DNA from: Planctomycetota bacterium
Lineage (GTDB): Bacteria > Planctomycetota > MHYJ01 > JACPRB01
Length of the DNA: 35,051 nt
Direction: 5' to 3'
Assembly (NCBI GenBank): GCA_016190155.1
Contig: JACPRB010000289.1
Coordinates: 1-35,051 of the forward strand
Shown: positions 1 through 5,938 of the stretch, in pieces
How positions within the stretch are numbered: the first letter of the stretch is position 1
Layout of the letters: every line of letters begins with the position of its first letter
Translations under genes and position numbers: made by a program
The notes under the pieces: model-generated
Told to the model about the DNA's origin: nothing
Database searches by the model: none
The model's input: only the letters and a program-made list of their open reading frames with translations

Positions 1-1271
1 GCCACCACCCGCGCCCTCACCATCCACCCCGCCGCCACCACCACCGCAACCCCCACCGCCGTCCCCAAAATCACCCGCCGCGCCTTCACCCACCTCCCCA
101 ACCTCACCACCCGCCCCGTCGGCCGCGCCATGATCCCCTCGCCGCGCAGCCATCGACCCAGCTCGTCCGCGAGCGCCCCCGCGCTCCCGTAACGCGCCCA
201 CGGATGACGCTCCATCGCCTTCTGGCACACCACCTCGAGCTCCACCGGAATCCTCGAGTCCACCTTGCGCGGCGCCTTCGGCTCCTTCGATACGACCTCC
301 AACAACACCTTCATCGCGTCCGCCCCCTTGTACGGAGGCCGCCCCGTCAGCATCTCGTAGAGAACCGCCCCCAACGAATACACGTCCGACCGCGGATCCC
401 CCTTTGGCCCTGCCAGGGTCGCCGCCTCCGGCGGCATGTACGCCGGCGTCCCCACCACAAACCCCTCCATCGTCAGACTCGTCCCCGGCTCCATCCGCTT
501 GGCCAAACCAAAGTCGCACACATACACCGCCCCCCGCTCGCCCAACAGGATGTTGCTCGGCTTGAGATCCCGATGCAGGACTCCGTGCTCGTGCGCGAAC
601 TGAACCGCCCGCGCCGCGTCCATCACGCACCGTACCCGCTCCTCGAGCTTCAGAGTCCCCCGCGCGTCCGCCAGCGTCCGCCCCGGCAGATACGCCATGT
701 TGATGAACAGAATTCCGTTCCAGTCGCCCACCTCGTACACGGGAACGATGTTCGCGTGCTGCAGCCCCGCCGCCATCTGCGCCTCGCGCTTGAAGCGCTT
801 GCGATCGTCCTCGCTCTTGCCCGTCAGGATCTTGACCGCCACCCAACGGCGCAACTCCACTTCCCACGCCTTCCACACCACGCCCATGCCGCCCTGACCT
901 GCCTTCTGAACCAGGTAGAACCGCGGCGGCTTCCCCTCCCGCTCCACGAAGTGCCGCGCCCGATCCGCCGCCGCCACCGCCTCCACCTCCGCCGGCAGAC
1001 CCTCCGGCAGCAGCACCCGCGCGGGCTCCTTGGGCCGCTCGCACTCCCGAAGCGTTACCTTCAGCGTCTGCCGATACGGGAACGCGATCTCGTCCCCCAG
1101 CTCCACCAGACACGACGTGTCGATGAATCCGCCCGTCACCAGCTCCCGCGCCTGCTCCTGCGGCCCGGCGCTGCGCTCCTGCCACGCCCGAAGCAACGCC
1201 TGCCCCTTCTCGGCGTCGATCACTCCCCGCTCGACGCCCGCCCGCACAAACGCCTCGAAATCCTCGAGCAT
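1..1271 (-). CDS. Membrane Ser/Thr protein kinase (C-terminus off window)
   Basis: Eukaryotic-type (Hanks) kinase; 423 codons are visible and the frame is still open at base 1. An N-terminal extension of about 115 residues precedes the kinase domain. The domain has a glycine loop (GQGGMG, residues 125-130), the ATP lysine K147 in VAVKIL, the catalytic loop HRDLKPSN (D235) and DFGLAKR (D253). The usual APE is PPE here. A hydrophobic segment at about 400-418 is probably a membrane span, so the kinase would be cytoplasmic and the missing C-terminus extracytoplasmic. The ATG lies 5 bases after the zinc-ribbon gene's stop and has GAGGTGAG upstream, so the two are co-transcribed. Substrates cannot be inferred. 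Confidence 0.93.
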   Translation of the reverse strand, partial: MLEDFEAFVRAGVERGVIDAEKGQALLRAWQERSAGPQEQARELVTGGFIDTSCLVELGDEIAFPYRQTLKVTLRECERPKEPARVLLPEGLPAEVEAVAAADRARHFVEREGKPPRFYLVQKAGQGGMGVVWKAWEVELRRWVAVKILTGKSEDDRKRFKREAQMAAGLQHANIVPVYEVGDWNGILFINMAYLPGRTLADARGTLKLEERVRCVMDAARAVQFAHEHGVLHRDLKPSNILLGERGAVYVCDFGLAKRMEPGTSLTMEGFVVGTPAYMPPEAATLAGPKGDPRSDVYSLGAVLYEMLTGRPPYKGADAMKVLLEVVSKEPKAPRKVDSRIPVELEVVCQKAMERHPWARYGSAGALADELGRWLRGEGIMARPTGRVVRLGRWVKARRVILGTAVGVAVVVAAGWMVRARVV

Positions 1272-1276
1272 GTGTC

Positions 1277-1765
1277 TCACCTCGCCCCCGCGTCCACGCA
1301 AACCGGACAAGCGTACGCCCCCACCCCCGCGCACGTCTGACATCGAACCGCCCCTCGCCCGTTGCACGAGAAGCACTGTTCAAGAGTCCCGCGCGAATTC
1401 ACGGACTGCCCCTTATCGCACTTGTCGTTGGGACACCGCTGCGTCTTCTCGCCCTTGCACGTCGCGCACTTCACCTGACGCGTGCCCTGGCACTTCACGC
1501 ATTCCGGCCCACGCGCCTCAGCCCGGCGGGCGGTTACTACCATCCGCCCCCAGAACGCCCCCGCGATCAAGAAGAGCGTCGCGACGGCGACCACCACCAC
1601 CAGGACCCTCGGCGGCCCGCCCTGCGCATCGCCACCGCTGGACCACGCCCGATTCCGGGGAATGGAGATCCGCTGCCCGCACTGCGGACAAGCCATCCGC
1701 GTGCCGCGGATGGAATCCTCCGCCTCCAGCTCCTCCCGGCAGCGAGGACACGCGAACGTGAACAC
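1277..1765 (-). CDS. Zinc-ribbon membrane protein with DnaJ-like Cys repeats
   Basis: Protein of 162 residues. The N-terminus has a zinc ribbon made of two CxxC pairs (C6/C9 and C26/C29). A membrane span follows at about 54-72. The C-terminal half has several CxxC motifs with glycine spacing (for example CVKCQG, CATCKG, CFSCNGRG, CQTCAG, CPVC), resembling the zinc-binding region of DnaJ. It begins with GTG and is the first gene of a pair with the kinase. A TAGAAT box ends 6 bases before the GTG. Role unknown; a metal-binding or redox-sensitive partner of the kinase is a guess from adjacency only. Confidence 0.85.
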   Translation of the reverse strand: MFTFACPRCREELEAEDSIRGTRMACPQCGQRISIPRNRAWSSGGDAQGGPPRVLVVVVAVATLFLIAGAFWGRMVVTARRAEARGPECVKCQGTRQVKCATCKGEKTQRCPNDKCDKGQSVNSRGTLEQCFSCNGRGAVRCQTCAGVGAYACPVCVDAGAR

Positions 1766-1771
1766 ATCCCT

Positions 1772-1777
1772 ATTCTA
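1772..1777 (-). promoter_or_regulatory. Putative -10 box of zinc-ribbon/kinase operon
   Basis: On the minus strand the sequence reads TAGAAT, AGGGAT, GTG. A -10 hexamer 6 bases from the start codon would place transcription initiation at or next to the GTG, implying a leaderless mRNA. No convincing -35 is visible. Confidence 0.4.
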
Positions 1778-1789
1778 CCGCCATTTCTC

Positions 1790-1818
1790 TTGCGCGCAGC
1801 CCCGCGGACTGCTATAGT
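1790..1818 (+). promoter_or_regulatory. Putative rpsP promoter
   Basis: TTGCGC (1790-1795), a 17-base spacer and TATAGT (1813-1818) resemble a housekeeping promoter with a weak -35. Only 11 bases separate the -10 from the rpsP ATG, and they contain no Shine-Dalgarno sequence, so the message would have almost no leader. It is divergent from the zinc-ribbon operon. Confidence 0.5.
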
Positions 1819-1829
1819 CCCCACCTCTT

Positions 1830-2084
1830 ATGGCCGTCAAAATCAGACTCTCACGGGTCGGACGCAAGAACCTGCCTCTGTGGCGCGTGGCCGTGTTCGA
1901 CAGCCGCACCCGCCGCGACGGGCGCTACCTCGACAATCTCGGCATCTACAACCCCGGCGAAACCAAGCCCGAGAACAAGATCAAGATCGACAGGGAGCGC
2001 TACGACCAGTGGCTCAAGCGCGGCGCCAGGCCCACGGAAACGGTCGAGCGTCTCCTGAAGCACGCGGGCATCCTCCCGAAGTGA
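1830..2084 (+). CDS. rpsP: 30S ribosomal protein S16
   Basis: The 84-residue protein is the normal length for bS16 and has the family N-terminus (MAVKIRLSRVGRKN) and the YLDNLGIYNP motif. S16 binds 16S rRNA and is needed for 30S assembly. In many bacteria rpsP is followed by rimM, trmD and rplS; here the next gene is mtnA, whose GTG start overlaps the rpsP stop by four bases (GTGA), implying translational coupling. No Shine-Dalgarno is visible before the ATG; a TATAGT box lies 11 bases upstream. Confidence 0.97.
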   Translation: MAVKIRLSRVGRKNLPLWRVAVFDSRTRRDGRYLDNLGIYNPGETKPENKIKIDRERYDQWLKRGARPTETVERLLKHAGILPK

Positions 2085-3016
2085 TTCGACCGCTGGTCTG
2101 GGAGAAGGGCCGCCTCCTTATCCTCGACCAGACGCTGCTTCCCCATCGCGAGCGCTTCCTTGTCTGCCGCACGCCCGACGACGTCGCCCGCGCCATCCGC
2201 GAGCTTCGTGTCCGCGGCGCGCCCCTGATCGGCATCGCCGCCGCCTACGGCATCGCCCTCGCCGGTGACGCGATCGATCGCGCCGCCGCGCTCCTGATCT
2301 CCGCGCGCCCCACCGCCGTCAACCTCGCCGCCGCCGTCCGGCGCGTAGCCGCCGTCGGCCCCCGCCGCATCCTCGTGGAAGCCCGCCGCATCCACGCGGA
2401 GGACGCCGCCATGTGCGCCGCCATCGGCCGCCACGGCGCCAAGCTCGTCCCGCCCGGCGCCCGCATCCTGACGATCTGTAACACCGGCGCGCTCGCCACC
2501 GGTGGTATCGGGACCGCGTACGCCATCATCAAACGCGCGCGCAACGTCACCGTGTACGCCTGCGAGACCCGCCCCGTCTGGCAGGGCGCCCGCTTGACCC
2601 TGTACGAGTTCGCGAAAGATCGCATCCCCGCCTACCTCATCGCCGACGGCGCGGCGGCCGCGACGATGCGCGAGAAGAAAATCGACCTCGTCGTGACCGG
2701 CGCGGACCGCATCGCGCGCAACGGCGACACCGCGAACAAGATCGGCACGTACGCCTTGGCGCTGGCCGCCCGCGCCCATCGCATCCCGTTCTACGTCGCA
2801 GCGCCGCGTTCTACGTTCGACTTCTCCATCGCCGACGGCCGTCGGATCCCCATCGAGGAACGCGCCGAGGCGGAGGTGCTGACGGCGGCTCCCCGCGGCG
2901 CCCGCGCGTACAACCCCGCCTTCGACGTCACGCCCGCGCGCCTGATCACCGCCTTCGTGACGGACGCGGGAGTTTTCCCGAAACCGCCCCCGCCCGCGGC
3001 CGGTAAAGTGAGATAG
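2081..3016 (+). CDS. mtnA: S-methyl-5-thioribose-1-phosphate isomerase
   Basis: MtnA converts methylthioribose 1-phosphate to methylthioribulose 1-phosphate in the methionine salvage pathway and belongs to the eIF2B-like family. Family motifs are RGAPLIG, ICNTGALAT with the probable catalytic Cys133, ETRPVWQGARLT, VVTGADRIARNGDTANKIGT with the catalytic Asp209, and the C-terminal YNPAFDVTP. The GTG at 2081 is chosen because the homologous sequence begins there (VIRPLVWEKG) and forms a GTGA overlap with rpsP; the frame stays open further upstream but lies over rpsP. The 311 residues are slightly short for the family. The stop TAG abuts the next ATG. Confidence 0.93.
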   Translation: MIRPLVWEKGRLLILDQTLLPHRERFLVCRTPDDVARAIRELRVRGAPLIGIAAAYGIALAGDAIDRAAALLISARPTAVNLAAAVRRVAAVGPRRILVEARRIHAEDAAMCAAIGRHGAKLVPPGARILTICNTGALATGGIGTAYAIIKRARNVTVYACETRPVWQGARLTLYEFAKDRIPAYLIADGAAAATMREKKIDLVVTGADRIARNGDTANKIGTYALALAARAHRIPFYVAAPRSTFDFSIADGRRIPIEERAEAEVLTAAPRGARAYNPAFDVTPARLITAFVTDAGVFPKPPPPAAGKVR

Positions 3017-3538
3017 ATGATCGCCCAGGACACTCTGCTTCGCGCCCGCCTCGGGGATCGCGAGGCCTTTCGCGCCGTGGTCGAAGCCCTGGCCAAGACC
3101 GCGTTCAACATCGCCTACCGCATGGTCTACAACGCGACGGACGCGGAAGACCTGACCCAGGAGATCTTCCTGCGCCTGCACCGCAACCTCGGCCAGTATG
3201 ATCCGGCATATCCGTTCCTCCCCTGGTTCCGCACGCTCGCCGTCCACGTCTGCATCAATTGGAGGAAGCGGCAGCCGCGTTCCGCGCCCCTCGACGACGC
3301 GCGCATGCCCGCGCCGGATGTTCCCGTCCACGACCCAAGTTCGGTCCTGCAGCGCGAGATTGAGAACCTCCCCACCGAATACAAGATGGTGCTCACGCTC
3401 CTCTATTATGAGGGTCTTTCTGTCGCGGAGATCGCGGCGGCCATGGAGGCGCCTCCGGGCACGGTGAAGACGTGGCTCTTCCGCGCGCGCGAGCAATTGA
3501 AGGAGAAGCTGAAACCGCATGTGGGAGCTTTGATGTAA
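3017..3538 (+). CDS. ECF-type RNA polymerase sigma factor
   Basis: A 173-residue sigma-70 family protein of the RpoE/ECF class, which directs RNA polymerase to stress- or envelope-response promoters. Region 2 is seen in TDAEDLTQEIFLRLHRNL and PFLPWFRTLAVHVCINWRKR. Region 4 is the C-terminal helix-turn-helix LSVAEIAAAMEAPPGTVKTW. The ATG follows the mtnA stop with no gap. The next gene, 6 bases downstream, is a zf-HC2 membrane anti-sigma factor, so this is a standard sigma/anti-sigma pair. Confidence 0.93.
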   Translation: MIAQDTLLRARLGDREAFRAVVEALAKTAFNIAYRMVYNATDAEDLTQEIFLRLHRNLGQYDPAYPFLPWFRTLAVHVCINWRKRQPRSAPLDDARMPAPDVPVHDPSSVLQREIENLPTEYKMVLTLLYYEGLSVAEIAAAMEAPPGTVKTWLFRAREQLKEKLKPHVGALM

Positions 3539-3544
3539 GAGCTT

Positions 3545-3940
3545 ATGGCTATGAACTGCGACGACTGGAAACTGTTCGTTCAAGAGTACCTGGCGGGGGT
3601 GCTTTCGCAGCCCGCTCAGGCGGCCATCGAGCGCCATCTGTCGGAATGCGCGACGTGCTTCCAGGAGGCGCGCGTCCACAAACTCGTTGAGAACCATCTC
3701 CGGGGGCAACCCGCGCTCGAGGTTCCCGCCGGACTGGTGGATCGCATCGTCGATCGGGCCGCGCCCGCGTCCGCGCCCCGCTTCCGGCAGGAGCTCCTGC
3801 GAATGGCGGCCCTCTTCCTGATGGCCGTTGGAATCGGAGTGGGCCTCACGAGCGCCGGGGTCATCGACCGACTGCCCGACGCGCGCGAGGCGTGGCAGAC
3901 CCTCGAAGTCTTCGACGTCACGGATCTTCTCAGGAGGTAG
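3545..3940 (+). CDS. Membrane anti-sigma factor with zf-HC2 domain
   Basis: A 131-residue protein with an N-terminal zinc-finger anti-sigma domain carrying HLSECATC (HxxxCxxC), a linker, and one membrane span at about 93-113 (MAALFLMAVGIGVGLTSAGV). It should hold the preceding ECF factor inactive at the membrane until a signal releases it, often by proteolysis. The outer segment is short (about 18 residues). An alternative ATG lies at 3551. It is followed after 3 bases by a membrane protein. Confidence 0.88.
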   Translation: MAMNCDDWKLFVQEYLAGVLSQPAQAAIERHLSECATCFQEARVHKLVENHLRGQPALEVPAGLVDRIVDRAAPASAPRFRQELLRMAALFLMAVGIGVGLTSAGVIDRLPDAREAWQTLEVFDVTDLLRR

Positions 3941-3943
3941 CCG

Positions 3944-4468
3944 ATGCTCGCCATGTCCCAGAACCCCGAGCCCCTGCTGCGCGCGGCGGGCTTCTTCCTG
4001 CTGACCGGCGGGGCGTTGATGCTCCTGATGCTGATGGTGGGGGTGCTTCTGATGACGCTGGTGTTCGCGCCCGGCCTTGCCGCGCGCGGCGCGGTCAGTG
4101 TTCGCGAGCACAACGTCCTGTCGTTCCTGACGGGGGTCGTGGTCTTCGCCGTCTTCGCGCTGCTCGGCAGGATCGGCCAGAACGTCCCGCCGGTGGGTGT
4201 CGGCGCGTTGGGCGGCTTCACGATCCTCCTGCTTCTCGGCCTGACGGGTCTGTCCGAGGATTTCGGCCGGCGCTTGGCGTGGATGGCCGGGACGGAGCGC
4301 TCGCGCGCGGCGCACGTGCTGATGGGTTGGCCGACGCTGGCGGCGGCGATCTGCGTACCCGTCGTGGGCTGGTTCATCGTCCTGCCCTACGTGGTCCTCT
4401 CCGCCTTGGGCTCGGTTCCCCTTGGGCTCTTCCGCCGGGAACGCAAGCCTTCCTCATGCTCGCCGTAG
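3944..4468 (+). CDS. Integral membrane protein of unknown function
   Basis: A 174-residue protein with about four hydrophobic spans (roughly 14-42, 61-76, 85-102 and 130-157). No family motif was recognised. It is the third gene of the first ECF module, starting 3 bases after the anti-sigma stop, and so is probably co-regulated by that sigma factor. It ends in a short charged tail. It could be a sensor or target of the module; the sequence does not decide. Confidence 0.75.
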   Translation: MLAMSQNPEPLLRAAGFFLLTGGALMLLMLMVGVLLMTLVFAPGLAARGAVSVREHNVLSFLTGVVVFAVFALLGRIGQNVPPVGVGALGGFTILLLLGLTGLSEDFGRRLAWMAGTERSRAAHVLMGWPTLAAAICVPVVGWFIVLPYVVLSALGSVPLGLFRRERKPSSCSP

Positions 4469-4508
4469 GCAGCGGTGTCTAATCCTCGAACCTTTTCACG
4501 AGGCGAGG

Positions 4509-5363
4509 ATGAAGAAAGTCTGCACAGCGCTCCTGTTGCTCCCTGCCATGGCGCCGGCGCTCTACGCGCAGCACTCCAAAGACAAGGTCGCCCAGAACGG
4601 CGTCATCTGGGCCACGTCGTGGGAGGAGGCCCTCCAGGAGGCGCAGGCCCGCAACGTCCCCATCCACTTCACGGTCCACAAGGACAACTGACCCCCCTGT
4701 CAGTCGATGGAGTCATCGACCTATCCGAACGACAAGCTCATCGCGATGTCCCGCAACTTCGTCAACGTCGTGTGCCACCACGAGACCGGCCATGACCGCG
4801 AGGTGGTGATCGGCCGTGAAAAGAAGCTGATGTGCAGCAAGTACTGGGGCATCGCCTGCGACGTGCACTCGCGCCTGTATCAGGAGGCGGGCAACACGTA
4901 CGAGGGCATCACCGGCGTGCCCTGCACCGTCTTCGCGGATCCGACGGGCAAGGAGCTCTTTCGTGAAGCGGGCGGCCTGGGGGCGAGCGAGCTCATCGAC
5001 CAGATGGAGAAGGCGCTCAAGCAGGTGCCCGGCGAGAAGATCCCGTACGAGATATGGGCCGCTGCGAAGAAGCAGGTGGCCGACGGCGAGGCCGCGTTCG
5101 CCAAGGAGGACTTCAAGAAGGCCGTCGAAGCCTGGACCAAGGTCGCGAAGATGAAGCTCAAGGGCGTGAAGGCGCTCGGCGAGGAGGCGCTCAAGAAGGC
5201 GGAGGAGAAGGGCAACGAGCTCCTTCAAGAAGGCGAATCCAAGATCGAGTCGGAGAAAGAGGAAGCGAAGAAGATCCTGAAGAAGGTGGCGGACCAGTTC
5301 AAGCCGCTCGAGTGCGCCAAGAAGGCCGCGGAGCTCCTCAAGGGGCTCGGGAAGGGGAAGTAG
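4509..5363 (+). CDS. Exported thioredoxin-like selenoprotein (UPPC active site)
   Basis: Read through the in-frame TGA at 4689-4691, the gene encodes 284 residues. Residues 1-20 form a signal peptide ending ALYA. A thioredoxin-like fold follows (NVPIHFTVHKDN), then the TGA as residue 61 in the motif U-P-P-C (61-64), where thioredoxins have CxxC. The cis-proline region GITGVPCTVF (P138) and an amphipathic lysine/glutamate-rich helical tail (about 175-284) come after. Further cysteines are C89, C109 and C117. A 7-bp perfect hairpin with G first in its loop begins 11 bases after the TGA, as in bacterial SECIS elements. GAGG precedes the ATG. A premature stop in a Cys codon is the alternative, but the intact downstream frame, the exact catalytic position and the hairpin favour selenocysteine. 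A periplasmic thiol/selenol oxidoreductase is likely. Confidence 0.88.
4689..4720 (+). promoter_or_regulatory. Selenocysteine UGA with SECIS-like hairpin
   Basis: TGA at 4689-4691 is followed by GTCGATG (4703-4709), loop GAGT (4710-4713) and CATCGAC (4714-4720), a perfect 7-bp stem. The loop starts 18 bases after the UGA and its first base is G. This agrees with the described bacterial SECIS pattern (G among the first two loop bases, UGA-to-loop distance about 16-37 bases). The stem uses the Ser codon TCA, unusual beside the TCC, TCG and AGC codons of the rest of the gene. Confidence 0.82.
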
Positions 5364-5405
5364 AGGACCCTGAGAAGAATCCAACATCAGAGGACGCTGA
5401 GGACC
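5361..5405 (+). repeat. Nine-base-period GAGGAC tandem array at stop codon
   Basis: Starting at the TAG stop of the selenoprotein gene the DNA reads in 9-base steps: TAGAGGACC, CTGAGAAGA, ATCCAACAT, CAGAGGACG, CTGAGGACC. Three of five units carry the GAGGAC core. It runs into the palindromic element that follows. Confidence 0.6.
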
Positions 5406-5563
5406 CAGCGCGGCGACCGCAACCGAACTCGGGGATCCTTCGTTTTCCGTCCGGAGAATACTATGAGGAAGCCGGGAAGCCAGGAGGAAGACCGAAGGAT
5501 AGGACGACCGCTTCCTTTCCTGGTTTCCTGCCTTCCTCAGAGATACTCAGGCGACTGGCCTGG
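5390..5563 (+). repeat. Dispersed palindromic element, copy A
   Basis: About 174 bases that match the reverse complement of 21931-22105 with roughly ten differences and one 1-base indel (about 94% identity by eye). The core, 5464-5539, is an imperfect hairpin with arms of about 28 bases (TGAGGAAG...GGAAG against CTTCC...CTTCCTCA) and a loop of about 20 bases. There is no transposase. It looks like a REP/MITE-type non-autonomous repeat in the 3' flank of a gene. Confidence 0.85.
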
Positions 5564-5890
5564 AGGTTCAGGAAAACATCTTGTCGTAGCACAAAGATTT
5601 GATCGATTAGCACAGCAGAGATTCCTTTCGAAAACGGACGCAACCGCTTGAGATCGAGTCGGTTACCTGAGCATTCCGGAAGATCTTCGAGTTGCGAGAA
5701 GATGTGGATCGTTAGTAGCGATGACGCCGGAAAGGAAACCGCGGATTGCACGGATTGGGGTGTTCCCGCAAAGCCGATCGACGGAAGATGCAGGGGGTGT
5801 CCACGGGGGCCATAAGGAAACACCGCCATCCACACTCCCCGTCCCGCTTTCACGCCGCCAGGGTAACCCCCCGTCGCTGCAGGGGTCAAT
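5564..5890. other. Intergenic, no gene recognised
   Basis: About 330 bases, visibly lower in GC than the flanks. A minus-strand open frame crosses it but its downstream half lies in the palindromic repeat and it has no recognisable domain, so it is not called as a gene. A short 9-base duplication, CGGATTGCACGGATTGGGG, lies at about 5743-5761. Confidence 0.5.
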
Positions 5891-5930
5891 GAACCACCGA
5901 ACGGCTGAACCGAGGAACGGTCGAACGGGC
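5891..5930 (+). repeat. Octamer tandem array (GAACNNNN)5, array 1
   Basis: Five exact 8-base units: GAACCACC, GAACGGCT, GAACCGAG, GAACGGTC, GAACGGGC. The GAAC core is invariant while the last four bases vary. It starts 8 bases beyond the stop codon of the minus-strand ABC permease. Confidence 0.85.
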
Positions 5931-5938
5931 CGGGAGGC

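Noticed and set aside
1260-1279. Second Sec candidate: TGA followed by GAC ACA TGC (UxxC) at the end of the zinc-ribbon gene
   Set aside because: Only a short frame follows, overlapping the kinase start with its own good ribosome site. No thioredoxin-like context and no matching hairpin.
2000-2080. Start of mtnA upstream of rpsP's stop
   Set aside because: The frame is open from 1790 but the upstream part translates as arginine/proline-rich shadow of rpsP; homology starts at the GTG at 2081.
2000-4315. Long minus-strand open frame over mtnA and the ECF module
   Set aside because: Shadow of four recognised plus-strand genes; no motif.
4509-4691. Pseudogene by a nonsense mutation
   Set aside because: Downstream codons are well kept, the TGA lies exactly at the catalytic Cys position and a SECIS-like hairpin follows. 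I cannot fully exclude a recent nonsense change without sel genes.
4707-5363. Separate short gene starting at the ATG at 4707
   Set aside because: The ATG lies inside the SECIS-like stem and the frame continues the upstream reading frame across the TGA. The separate-gene reading has no ribosome site and cuts the thioredoxin fold at its active site.
5390-5563. Insertion sequence
   Set aside because: No transposase frame and too short; a non-autonomous palindromic repeat is the better description.
5461-5889. Small minus-strand protein with SISEEGRKPGKE
   Set aside because: Half of the frame lies in the palindromic repeat; the same phrase appears at 21940-21990 only because of the repeat.
5891-5930. 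CRISPR array
   Set aside because: Units are 8 bases with no spacer/repeat structure and no cas genes; tandem repeats, not CRISPR.
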